The notes below the pieces were generated by a model that saw only the letters and a program-made list of their open reading frames with translations, was not told the DNA's origin and ran no database searches. The position numbers and the translations under genes are program-made. A DNA stretch of 64,000 nt from Bacteroides faecalis (GTDB lineage Bacteria > Bacteroidota > Bacteroidia > Bacteroidales > Bacteroidaceae), in NCBI RefSeq assembly GCF_003865075.1, contig NZ_BHWB01000001.1, positions 620,001 to 684,000 on the forward strand. The letters run 5' to 3'. Each line of letters opens with the position of its first letter. Position 1 is the stretch's first letter. Below are positions 44,790-52,839 of the stretch, in pieces.

Positions 44790-46832
44790 ATGATTTCTAT
44801 ATTTAGACTTTTGTCTTTGCATTTTGACCGTTCTTTTTCGGGAAAAGGATGGAAACAATTGTCTTGGCTATTTGGCATTATTCTGTTGGTGTTTGTGCTT
44901 ATCTTTGTGATGAGTCTGGCTTATAATTTGGCTAATCCTTCAGATGAGCAACTTGCGTCTGATGAAGTTAGTGCTCCATTGGGAAGATTATTTCAGTTAA
45001 TCTGCCTTTTCATTGATCCCGGTAATATTAATAATGTACCTCCCTCTTTTCGCTGGTTTGCACTAGTGGTAGTGGTGATTGGTATGCTGCTTTTTACCGG
45101 ACTGCTTATTTCGGTGGTGTCCAATATGCTGGAAAGAAGAGTGGAACGTTTTCGTGAGGGAGACATTGATTATCAATTGAGAGATCATGTCGTAATTATC
45201 GGTTTTGATGAGATGGTGCCAACGCTAATTCAACAGATATGTTCAGATCCTCATTATGAGCAGTGTTATATATTAGTGCAAAGTACCTGTCCGGCTGTGG
45301 ATATTAGAAATAAGATACATACTCTGTTGGATACTAAAGATGAAAGTCGGATTGTGGTACTACATGCCCGTCGGGATTCAAAGGAGGAACTTTATAAACT
45401 TCACACAACTCAGGCTCGTGAAGTGTTCCTTATCGGTGAACGAGATGAGCATGATCATGATTCGCTTAATATCGATTCTCTAAAAAAAATAGTTTCTATT
45501 CACGAGAAAAAAGAGGGTTGTCGGATGATCCCTTTTACTGTAATGTTTGAGAATCAAACGACTTTTGCGGCTTTCCAGCTAGCGGATTTATCTGTGGAAT
45601 GGCGGAAGTATATAGAATTTCATCCATTCAACTTTTATGAAGAATGGGCTAAAAAGCTTCTCGTCAGTCGTTGCTATAATAAGGGGAATAAGCCCATTAT
45701 TTATCCTTCTTTAGATAGAGTTCCCATCACAGAAGATAGTTCGAAGACTGTACGATTTGTCATTATTGGTATGAGCCGAATGGGGGTTGCTCTTGGTGTG
45801 GAGGCGGCTCACTTATTGCATTTCCCCAATTTTTGCAGGGACAATAAATATAAAAGTGTGATTACTTTTATTGATGAGCAGGCCGATACGGAAATGAATT
45901 ATTTTCGTGGGAGATATCAACATTTCTTTGAAATAGCGCCTGCTATATATAAAGAGGTAAACCAAGAAGGAGAATTGGATATTCAGATACTTTCTCCAAC
46001 AAAATTTGAAGGTACGAATGCAAATTTTCTGGATATCCGGTTTGAGTTTATCAAAGGGCGTGCCGAAAGCGAGGTTATACAGCAGCAATTGAGTCAGTGG
46101 GCTTTACCCGAGAGTAATGAGATCCTTACTATTGCAGTTTGTTTGAACTACCCTCCTCAAAGTGTTGCTATTGGGCTTTATTTGCCTGATAACGTTTACG
46201 AAAATAATATCCCGGTATTTATCCGGCAAGAAACATCAAGTGCATTGCTTAGTATGTTGAGTAGCCGGAAAGATGAGGAAGAGTGCCAATATCATAAATA
46301 TTCGCACATTTATCCTTTTGGTATGATGGATAATTGCTATGACCTTGATCGTAGTGGAATGGAAAAGGGAATGGTTATTCATTATATCTATGATTTTTTT
46401 AGTACTTATGGTGTCTTACCTGAAACTTGTCCGAGTATAGAACGTTTGAAGAAAAGTTGGAACGGGCTGTCTGTAGCTAAACGGTGGTCCAATTTGTATA
46501 GTGCCTGTTCTATTGATTGTAAGCTACGGTCCATTGGTTGGGATGGTAAGAGTGATATATCATTGACTTCCGAGCAAATCGAACTTTTGGCTCGGGTGGA
46601 ACATAATCGTTGGAATGTAGAGAAGTTACTCCTTGGTTTTAGGAAACCAACTGCTGACGAGGAAATGATTATTGCTAGTAGTAAAGCAAAGAAGGATGAA
46701 TTTAAAAATGAACGGTTTGTGCACCCGGATATCTGTTCTTATGAAGAATTACCGAAAAGTTCGAAGGATTACGACCGATGCATTGTTGAAGGAATATCTC
46801 TTGTCGTGAATTACAGGAAATCAGTTCAATAA
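44790..46832 (+). CDS. CASTOR/POLLUX-like ion channel with C-terminal RyR domain
   Basis: 680 residues. Helix 1 at about 27-48, a pore-loop-like LFIDPGNINN at about 72-81 and helix 2 at about 88-110 (LLFTGLLISVVSNMLERRVERF). Then two RCK-type Rossmann regions: one from DHVVIIGFDEMVP (about 132) with HARRDSKEELYKL, and one from VRFVIIGMSRMGVALG (about 320). The last 90 residues are an RyR domain (LLARVEHNRWNVEKLLLGFR, ERFVHPDICSYEELP, DYDRCIVEG). This matches bacterial relatives of plant CASTOR/POLLUX cation channels fused to RyR. Gating ligand unknown. Confidence 0.8.
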   Translation: MISIFRLLSLHFDRSFSGKGWKQLSWLFGIILLVFVLIFVMSLAYNLANPSDEQLASDEVSAPLGRLFQLICLFIDPGNINNVPPSFRWFALVVVVIGMLLFTGLLISVVSNMLERRVERFREGDIDYQLRDHVVIIGFDEMVPTLIQQICSDPHYEQCYILVQSTCPAVDIRNKIHTLLDTKDESRIVVLHARRDSKEELYKLHTTQAREVFLIGERDEHDHDSLNIDSLKKIVSIHEKKEGCRMIPFTVMFENQTTFAAFQLADLSVEWRKYIEFHPFNFYEEWAKKLLVSRCYNKGNKPIIYPSLDRVPITEDSSKTVRFVIIGMSRMGVALGVEAAHLLHFPNFCRDNKYKSVITFIDEQADTEMNYFRGRYQHFFEIAPAIYKEVNQEGELDIQILSPTKFEGTNANFLDIRFEFIKGRAESEVIQQQLSQWALPESNEILTIAVCLNYPPQSVAIGLYLPDNVYENNIPVFIRQETSSALLSMLSSRKDEEECQYHKYSHIYPFGMMDNCYDLDRSGMEKGMVIHYIYDFFSTYGVLPETCPSIERLKKSWNGLSVAKRWSNLYSACSIDCKLRSIGWDGKSDISLTSEQIELLARVEHNRWNVEKLLLGFRKPTADEEMIIASSKAKKDEFKNERFVHPDICSYEELPKSSKDYDRCIVEGISLVVNYRKSVQ

Positions 46833-46867
46833 AACAGTTTTAGGAGCCCGATTTATGAAAATAAAAA

Positions 46868-46895
46868 AGCCACCCAAGTAAATTGGTGGCTTCTT
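46868..46895. terminator. Terminator after the RyR channel gene
   Basis: GCCACCCA and TTGGTGGC form a hairpin followed by TTCTTT; AAAAAA on the left makes it bidirectional for the tRNAs on the other strand. Confidence 0.75.
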
Positions 46896-46900
46896 TATTG

Positions 46901-46974
46901 CTCTTCCTCTTGGACTTGAACCAAGGACCCTCTGATTAACAGTCAGATGCTCTAACCGACTGAGCTAAGGAAGA
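46901..46974 (-). tRNA. tRNA-Asn (GTT)
   Basis: 74 bases fold as a tRNA on the minus strand: acceptor TCTTCCT/AGGAAGA with discriminator G, D-arm AGCTCAGTCGGTTAGAGC, anticodon loop CTGTTAATC giving GTT, and T-arm GGTTCAAGTCC. CCA is not encoded. Confidence 0.97.
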
Positions 46975-47002
46975 ATATTTGCAACTGAGATTTTGAACTT
47001 TG

Positions 47003-47076
47003 CTCTTCCTCTTGGACTTGAACCAAGGACCCTCTGATTAACAGTCAGATGCTCTAACCGACTGAGCTAAGGAAGA
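47003..47076 (-). tRNA. tRNA-Asn (GTT), second identical copy
   Basis: Same 74 bases as the neighbour 28 bases away, so a tandem duplicate; identity reaches a few bases beyond both ends. Both are probably processed from one transcript. Confidence 0.97.
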
Positions 47077-47128
47077 ATGTTTTTCTCAATTGCGATGCAA
47101 AAGTAATAGGATATTTTGAAATATGCAA

Positions 47129-47136
47129 TATCTTTG
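47129..47136 (+). promoter_or_regulatory. -7 promoter box of the PfkB kinase gene
   Basis: TATCTTTG ends 17 bases before the ATG at 47154, so the leader would be only about 10 bases. Confidence 0.55.
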
Positions 47137-47153
47137 CAAAAAAAATATTGAGA

Positions 47154-48143
47154 ATGGACAAAATAATAGGATTGGGCAACGCCCTAGTAGACGTACTTGC
47201 AACCCTGGAAGATGATACACTCCTAGATGAAATGGACTTACCTAAGGGTAGTATGCAACTTATAGATGATGCTAAGTTACAGCAAATTAACTCCAGATTC
47301 TCTCAGATGAAAACACACTTGGCAACCGGTGGATCAGCAGGAAATGCTATACTTGGACTGGCCTGTCTCGGAGCAGTAACCGGTTTTATAGGAAAAGTGG
47401 GTAATGATTATTATGGAAACTTTTTTCGTGAGAATCTGAAGAAAAATACAATTGAAGACAAACTACTGACCTCTGAACAACTACCTTCGGGTGTTGCTTC
47501 TACTTTTATTTCTCAGGATGGTGAACGCACTTTTGGTACTTATTTGGGAGCTGCTTCCAGTTTGAAAGCGGAAGATCTGACATTGGATATGTTTAAAGGT
47601 TACTCATATCTTTTTATTGAAGGCTACTTGGTGCAGGATCATGAAATGATTCTTCATGCTATTGAATTGGCTAAAGAAGCCGGATTGCAGGTTTGTCTGG
47701 ATATGGCGAGCTATAATATTGTAGCCAATGATCTTGAATTCTTTTCTCTATTAATAAATAAGTATGTAGATATTGTTTTTGCTAACGAAGAGGAAGCGAA
47801 AGCATTTACAGGTGAAGAACCGGAAAACGCTCTAAGAATAATAGGAAAGAAGTGCAGCATTGCCATCGTAAAAGTCGGAGCAAACGGTTCATATATTCGT
47901 AAAGGAACAGAAGAAATAAAAGTTTCTGCTATTCCTGTTGAGAAAGTAGTGGATACTACTGGTGCCGGTGATTATTTTGCTTCCGGATTTTTGTATGGTC
48001 TTACTTGCGGATACTCTTTGGAGAAATGTGCTAAAATAGGTTCTATTCTCTCTGGAAATGTTATCCAAGTGATTGGAACTTCGATGTCAAAGGAACGTTG
48101 GGATGAAATTAAGTTAAATATTAACAAGGTTCTAGCGGAATAA
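47154..48143 (+). CDS. PfkB-family sugar/nucleoside kinase (adenosine kinase-like)
   Basis: 329 residues from MDKIIGLGNALVDVL. Signature 1 region ATGGSAGNAILGLACLG and C-terminal DTTGAGDYFASGFLYG with catalytic Asp are complete; VFANEEEAKAF is the typical nucleotide-side motif. By layout closest to adenosine kinase/PfkB proteins that lie next to processing proteases in Bacteroides. The ATG was preferred over a TTG two codons upstream. The next gene begins 44 bases later in the same direction. Confidence 0.88.
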   Translation: MDKIIGLGNALVDVLATLEDDTLLDEMDLPKGSMQLIDDAKLQQINSRFSQMKTHLATGGSAGNAILGLACLGAVTGFIGKVGNDYYGNFFRENLKKNTIEDKLLTSEQLPSGVASTFISQDGERTFGTYLGAASSLKAEDLTLDMFKGYSYLFIEGYLVQDHEMILHAIELAKEAGLQVCLDMASYNIVANDLEFFSLLINKYVDIVFANEEEAKAFTGEEPENALRIIGKKCSIAIVKVGANGSYIRKGTEEIKVSAIPVEKVVDTTGAGDYFASGFLYGLTCGYSLEKCAKIGSILSGNVIQVIGTSMSKERWDEIKLNINKVLAE

Positions 48144-48187
48144 CCAAGTATTGAGTTATTTTTACGTCTTATTTTAATGAAAGGAAT

Positions 48188-49876
48188 ATGAAAAAATTGC
48201 TGAATAAGCGGATAATCGTCGGTCTGGTAGCCGTAATCGCTGTGGTTGCTTTCTTTAGTTTCAAGAATGGAGACGACCGGAATTTCCAGCTTGCTAAGAA
48301 TCTGGATATATTCAATGCCATTGTGAAAGAGCTGGATATGTTCTATGTAGATACCATTGATCCCAATAAAACGATTCGCGAAGGAATTGATAATATGTTG
48401 TTGTCTTTAGATCCTTATACGGAATATTTCCCTGAAGAGGATCAGAGCGAATTGGAACAGATGGTCAAAGGAAGTTTCGGAGGAATCGGTTCGTTGATAA
48501 CTTACGATGTGAAGATGAAACGCTCTATGATTGCGGAACCATTCGAAAATACTCCTGCTGCTAAAGTAGGATTAAAGGCCGGAGATATCTTGCTGGAGAT
48601 TGATGGTAAGGATCTTGCCGGAAAAAATAATGCAGAAGTAAGCCAAATGCTCCGTGGAGAAGCAGGTACTAGCTTTAAATTAAAGATAGAACGTCCCAAC
48701 GAGAAGGGGGGGCGTACTCCTATGGAATTTGATATTGTACGTGAGTCGATCCTGACTCCTCCTATTCCATATAGTACTTTGATGGAAAATAACGTGGGGT
48801 ATATCAATCTGAGTACATTCTCGGGTAATCCTTCGAAAGAATTTAAGAGAGCATTACTGGACTTGAAAAAGCAGGGAGCCACTTCCTTGGTTATTGACCT
48901 TCGTAATAATGGTGGTGGCCTTTTGGATGAAGCAGTAGAAATAGCCAACTATTTCTTGCCTCGTGGAAAAGTCATTGTAACTACAAAAGGAAAGATAAAA
49001 CAAGCTAGTAATACCTATAAGACCTTACGTGAACCATTGGATCCGGATATTCCAATTGCAGTATTGGTAAATAGTGGAACGGCTTCTGCATCGGAAATCT
49101 TATCTGGTTCTTTGCAGGATTTGGATCGTGCTGTTATTGTGGGTAACCGTACTTTTGGAAAGGGATTGGTTCAAGTTCCCCGCAATCTGCCTTATGGTGG
49201 AACGATGAAAGTAACTACTTCTAAGTATTATATTCCGAGCGGACGCTGTGTACAGGCTATTGATTACAAACATCGTAATGAAGATGGAAGTGTGGGTACA
49301 ATACCGGATAGTTTGACTAAAGTATTCCATACGGTAGCAGGACGTGAAGTACGTGACGGGGGTGGTGTAATGCCGGATATAGTTGTAGAGCAAGAGAAGT
49401 TGCCAAATATTCTGTATTATCTGATGCGTGATAACCTGATATTCAACTATGCTACTCAATATTGCTTGAAGCACCCTACAATTCCTTCTCCGGAAAAGTT
49501 TGAAGTGACCGATGCTGATTATGATGATTTTAAGGCTATGGTTAAGAAGGCTGATTTTAAATATGACCAGCAAAGTGAAAAGATCCTGAAGACTCTGAAA
49601 GAAGCAGCTGAGTTTGAAGGTTATATGACGGATGCTTCTGAAGAGTTTACCGCATTGGAAAAGAAGTTGAATCATAATCTGGATCGTGACTTGGATTATT
49701 TCTCCAAAGATATTAAACCGATGATTGCTTCTGAGATTATTAAACGCTATTATTTCCAACGTGGAGGTATCATCCAGCAATTGAAAGATGATAATGATTT
49801 GAAAGCTGCATTGAAAATATTGAATGATCAGGCAAAGTATAAAGAAATACTAAGCACGCCGGTAGCAAAGAAATAA
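48188..49876 (+). CDS. S41-family C-terminal processing peptidase
   Basis: 562 residues. N-terminal signal anchor (about 8-24), then a PDZ domain at about 90-170 (GIGSLITYDVK, AGDILLEIDGKDLAGK) and the S41 core. Catalytic Ser is in SGTASASE near residue 302 and Lys in GNRTFGKGLVQ near 325. The final 150 residues are a helical C-terminal extension rich in Lys and Asp. It trims or degrades periplasmic proteins. Confidence 0.94.
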   Translation: MKKLLNKRIIVGLVAVIAVVAFFSFKNGDDRNFQLAKNLDIFNAIVKELDMFYVDTIDPNKTIREGIDNMLLSLDPYTEYFPEEDQSELEQMVKGSFGGIGSLITYDVKMKRSMIAEPFENTPAAKVGLKAGDILLEIDGKDLAGKNNAEVSQMLRGEAGTSFKLKIERPNEKGGRTPMEFDIVRESILTPPIPYSTLMENNVGYINLSTFSGNPSKEFKRALLDLKKQGATSLVIDLRNNGGGLLDEAVEIANYFLPRGKVIVTTKGKIKQASNTYKTLREPLDPDIPIAVLVNSGTASASEILSGSLQDLDRAVIVGNRTFGKGLVQVPRNLPYGGTMKVTTSKYYIPSGRCVQAIDYKHRNEDGSVGTIPDSLTKVFHTVAGREVRDGGGVMPDIVVEQEKLPNILYYLMRDNLIFNYATQYCLKHPTIPSPEKFEVTDADYDDFKAMVKKADFKYDQQSEKILKTLKEAAEFEGYMTDASEEFTALEKKLNHNLDRDLDYFSKDIKPMIASEIIKRYYFQRGGIIQQLKDDNDLKAALKILNDQAKYKEILSTPVAKK

Positions 49877-49901
49877 GTTTTTATTGCTATATCAATAATA
49901 T

Positions 49902-49943
49902 AAAAGACGATGGATAGTTGAATCTAACTATCCATCGTCTTTT
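49902..49943. terminator. Bidirectional terminator between convergent genes
   Basis: AAAAGACGATGGATAGTT and AACTATCCATCGTCTTTT pair perfectly over 18 bases. Confidence 0.92.
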
Positions 49944-49960
49944 ATTTACCTGTATAATTA

Positions 49961-51127
49961 TTAATATGCTTTCGGCAAAGTGAAATAAAAGGTTGTTCCT
50001 TTCTTTTCTTGGGAGCGTAACCAAATACGTCCTCCCATTCGTTCTACTAACATTCTACAAAGAGCTAGTCCCAATCCTGTTCCTTGAACGAAATTGTTGA
50101 TTTTACCGAACCGTTCAAAAATAGTTGCAGCTTTTTGAGCCGGAATACCAATGCCACTATCTTTGACGTAAAATTCTACGAAGTTTTCCTTTTCTTGACA
50201 GCCGAAATGTATTTCTCCTTTGATCGTGAATTTCGTTGCATTACTGAGCAAATTACTAATCACTTGGGTGACACGTTCAGAATCTCCCAGTACATAGGTA
50301 CTTGCTATTCCATCATCTAGGATTAACTTTACTCCATCATGAGTTTTAGAGTTGTATTGTTGTTCTAGTTGTATACAAATCTCCAATAGCCTGATGGGGT
50401 GAATTTTGAACTTAAGAGAGCCTGACTCTAATGCGGATAAATCCAGAATATTACTGAATAAATTAAGTAATAACTCTGAGTTTTTTTCAATGATTGCTGA
50501 ATATTGTTTCTTTTCCTCCAGGTTGTTAGAGGTCGCTATTAATTGTGAGAATCCTACAATTGAATTGAGAGGGGTACGAATCTCGTGGCTCATGTTGGCA
50601 AGAAAAGCAGACTTCAACCGGTCGGCTTCTTCCGCTTTGATACGAGCTTCATCCAACGCTTTTTCTGTTTCCCATTGCTGTGAAATATCACGACACATAC
50701 ATAGTAAATATTCATTGCCTAGCGGGAAAATACGATTTTCAAAATGGTGTATGGCACCATTTACCGTCAAATTATGTCTGGAAGTAGAACTTTGTTTTGT
50801 GCGTATCACTTTCTCCATGTTCTGGCGTACGCTTTCATAGGCTTCTTCCGGAATAATATCTTTTATATTTGAATGGATAATACTGGTTGCCGTCGTTCCT
50901 TCTACATGATTGGTAGCCGGGGAAGAAGCTAGTTCTATAATATCTCCATTATGGTCGAAAACCGTCAGCATATCGGGCAAGGCGTCTAATATACGCGTAC
51001 AATATTTGTCGCGAAAACGTTTTTGTCTGGAAGAAGGCAATCGAGAAGAAAGGCTTTCTACCTCGCTTTCTAACTGATTTATTATTTTCAACAACTCTTC
51101 TTTCGTTTTATTTTCATAGTGCTCCAT
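49961..51127 (-). CDS. PAS-domain sensor histidine kinase
   Basis: 388 residues from MEHYENKTKEELLK; an upstream TTG start is less likely. Coiled coil at 5-35, PAS domain about 45-160 (RILDALPDMLTVFDHNGDII), HisKA with MSHEIRTPLNSIVGF near 180, then HATPase_c motifs SNLLSNATKF, VKDSGIGIPAQKAATIFERFG and GTGLGLALCRMLVERMGG. No membrane helix, so a soluble sensor. No response regulator adjoins; the partner is unknown. Confidence 0.92.
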   Translation of the reverse strand: MEHYENKTKEELLKIINQLESEVESLSSRLPSSRQKRFRDKYCTRILDALPDMLTVFDHNGDIIELASSPATNHVEGTTATSIIHSNIKDIIPEEAYESVRQNMEKVIRTKQSSTSRHNLTVNGAIHHFENRIFPLGNEYLLCMCRDISQQWETEKALDEARIKAEEADRLKSAFLANMSHEIRTPLNSIVGFSQLIATSNNLEEKKQYSAIIEKNSELLLNLFSNILDLSALESGSLKFKIHPIRLLEICIQLEQQYNSKTHDGVKLILDDGIASTYVLGDSERVTQVISNLLSNATKFTIKGEIHFGCQEKENFVEFYVKDSGIGIPAQKAATIFERFGKINNFVQGTGLGLALCRMLVERMGGRIWLRSQEKKGTTFYFTLPKAY

Positions 51128-51250
51128 AGCAAATGGATAATAATTGTATAAATGTTGTAGAATATGTGTAACTTGTTGCAAATATAAAACAATATTTTAA
51201 TAGTACATCTTCTCCTCCAAGTTATTATTTGATAAAAAAACCGGATAGCT

Positions 51251-51282
51251 TTTGTCCTACTAATCAGAATGTTCTATCTTTG
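51251..51282 (+). promoter_or_regulatory. Promoter of the adenosylhomocysteinase gene
   Basis: TTTG at 51251-51254 and TATCTTTG at 51275-51282, 20 bases apart: a textbook Bacteroides promoter, 17 bases before the first ATG. Confidence 0.85.
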
Positions 51283-51299
51283 CAACCATTATATATTAA

Positions 51300-52730
51300 A
51301 TGATTTACAATATGTCTAAAGAATTATTCTCTACTCTGCCTTATAAAGTGGCAGATATTACGCTTGCTGACTTTGGACGCAAGGAAATCGATTTGGCAGA
51401 AAAAGAAATGCCCGGCCTTATGGCTCTTCGCGAAAAGTATGGAGAATCCAAACCACTGAAAGGTGCCCGTATCATGGGGTCATTGCACATGACCATTCAA
51501 ACGGCTGTTCTAATTGAAACGCTGGTTGCATTAGGAGCTGAAGTTCGTTGGTGCTCTTGTAATATATATTCTACACAGGATCATGCTGCGGCTGCAATTG
51601 CTGCTTCGGGAGTTGCTGTGTTCGCTTGGAAGGGTGAAACACTGGCTGAATATTGGTGGTGCACATTGCAAGCATTGAACTTTGCCGATGGTAAAGGACC
51701 GAATGTAATTGTGGATGATGGTGGCGATGCTACGATGATGATTCATGTAGGTTATGAAGCTGAAAACAACTCGGCTGTTTTGGATAAAGAAGTACATGCA
51801 GAAGATGAAATTGAGTTAAATGCCATATTGAAGAAAGTGTTGGCTGAAGATAATACTCGTTGGCATCGTGTTGCTGCAGAAGTTCGTGGCGTTTCAGAAG
51901 AAACGACTACCGGAGTACATCGTCTTTATCAAATGCAGGAAGAAGGAAAACTTTTGTTCCCGGCTTTTAACGTGAACGATTCTGTAACGAAATCTAAGTT
52001 CGATAATTTGTATGGCTGCCGCGAATCATTGGCAGATGGTATCAAGCGTGCTACAGATGTGATGATTGCTGGTAAGGTAGTTGTGGTGTGCGGATATGGT
52101 GATGTAGGAAAAGGATGTGCTCATTCTATGCGTACTTACGGAGCACGTGTGTTAGTGACTGAGGTTGATCCAATCTGCGCTTTGCAGGCTGCTATGGAGG
52201 GCTTTGAAGTTGTAACAATGGAAGATGCATGTACAGAAGGTAACATTTTCGTGACAACAACAGGAAATATTGATATTGTTTGTATCCATCATATGGAAAG
52301 AATGAAAGATCAAGCCATTGTTTGTAACATTGGACACTTCGATAACGAGATCCAGGTGGATGCTTTGAAACATTATCCCGGTATTAAGTGTGTCAATATC
52401 AAGCCACAGGTAGATCGCTATTATTTTCCGGATGGACATAGCATTATTCTGTTGGCAGACGGTCGTTTGGTAAATCTGGGATGTGCTACCGGTCACCCGT
52501 CGTTTGTGATGAGTAACTCTTTCACTAATCAGACTTTAGCTCAGATCGAACTGTTCAATAAGAAATATGATGTAAATGTTTATCGTTTGCCGAAGTATTT
52601 GGATGAAGAAGTGGCACGTTTGCATCTTGAAAAGATTGGGGTGAAACTGACAAAACTCACTCCTGAGCAAGCTGCTTATATTGGTGTGTCGGTAGATGGG
52701 CCCTATAAGGCTGATCATTATAGATATTAA
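51300..52730 (+). CDS. ahcY: S-adenosylhomocysteine hydrolase
   Basis: 476 residues (472 if the second ATG at 51312, giving MSKELFSTL, is used). Family marks: [49 protein letters not shown] (NAD-binding), [20 protein letters not shown] and the C-terminal YKADHYRY with its Lys and Tyr. Reversibly splits S-adenosylhomocysteine to adenosine and homocysteine in the methyl cycle. Strong promoter directly upstream. Confidence 0.97.
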   Translation: MIYNMSKELFSTLPYKVADITLADFGRKEIDLAEKEMPGLMALREKYGESKPLKGARIMGSLHMTIQTAVLIETLVALGAEVRWCSCNIYSTQDHAAAAIAASGVAVFAWKGETLAEYWWCTLQALNFADGKGPNVIVDDGGDATMMIHVGYEAENNSAVLDKEVHAEDEIELNAILKKVLAEDNTRWHRVAAEVRGVSEETTTGVHRLYQMQEEGKLLFPAFNVNDSVTKSKFDNLYGCRESLADGIKRATDVMIAGKVVVVCGYGDVGKGCAHSMRTYGARVLVTEVDPICALQAAMEGFEVVTMEDACTEGNIFVTTTGNIDIVCIHHMERMKDQAIVCNIGHFDNEIQVDALKHYPGIKCVNIKPQVDRYYFPDGHSIILLADGRLVNLGCATGHPSFVMSNSFTNQTLAQIELFNKKYDVNVYRLPKYLDEEVARLHLEKIGVKLTKLTPEQAAYIGVSVDGPYKADHYRY

Positions 52731-52766
52731 TTTAGGAGCTAACTAAAAAAGGAGCCCTTTCAATAC

Positions 52767-52792
52767 TCCTGCTACAATTATCTGTAGCAGGA
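52767..52792 (+). terminator. Hairpin downstream of ahcY
   Basis: TCCTGCTACA and TGTAGCAGGA pair perfectly over 10 bases around a 6-base loop. There is no T-run after it, so it may stabilise the 3' end rather than stop transcription. Confidence 0.6.
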
Positions 52793-52839
52793 ATTGAACT
52801 CTAAAACTTTTTAGTCAGTTTCATTCATTATCCATTATT

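Noticed and set aside
46901..47076. Duplicate tRNA as an integration (att) scar
   Set aside because: Both copies are complete and identical with no integrase or foreign DNA between; tandem tRNA duplication explains it.
50084..50840. Plus-strand ORFs opposite the histidine kinase
   Set aside because: Antisense shadows; the kinase has all HisKA and HATPase motifs.
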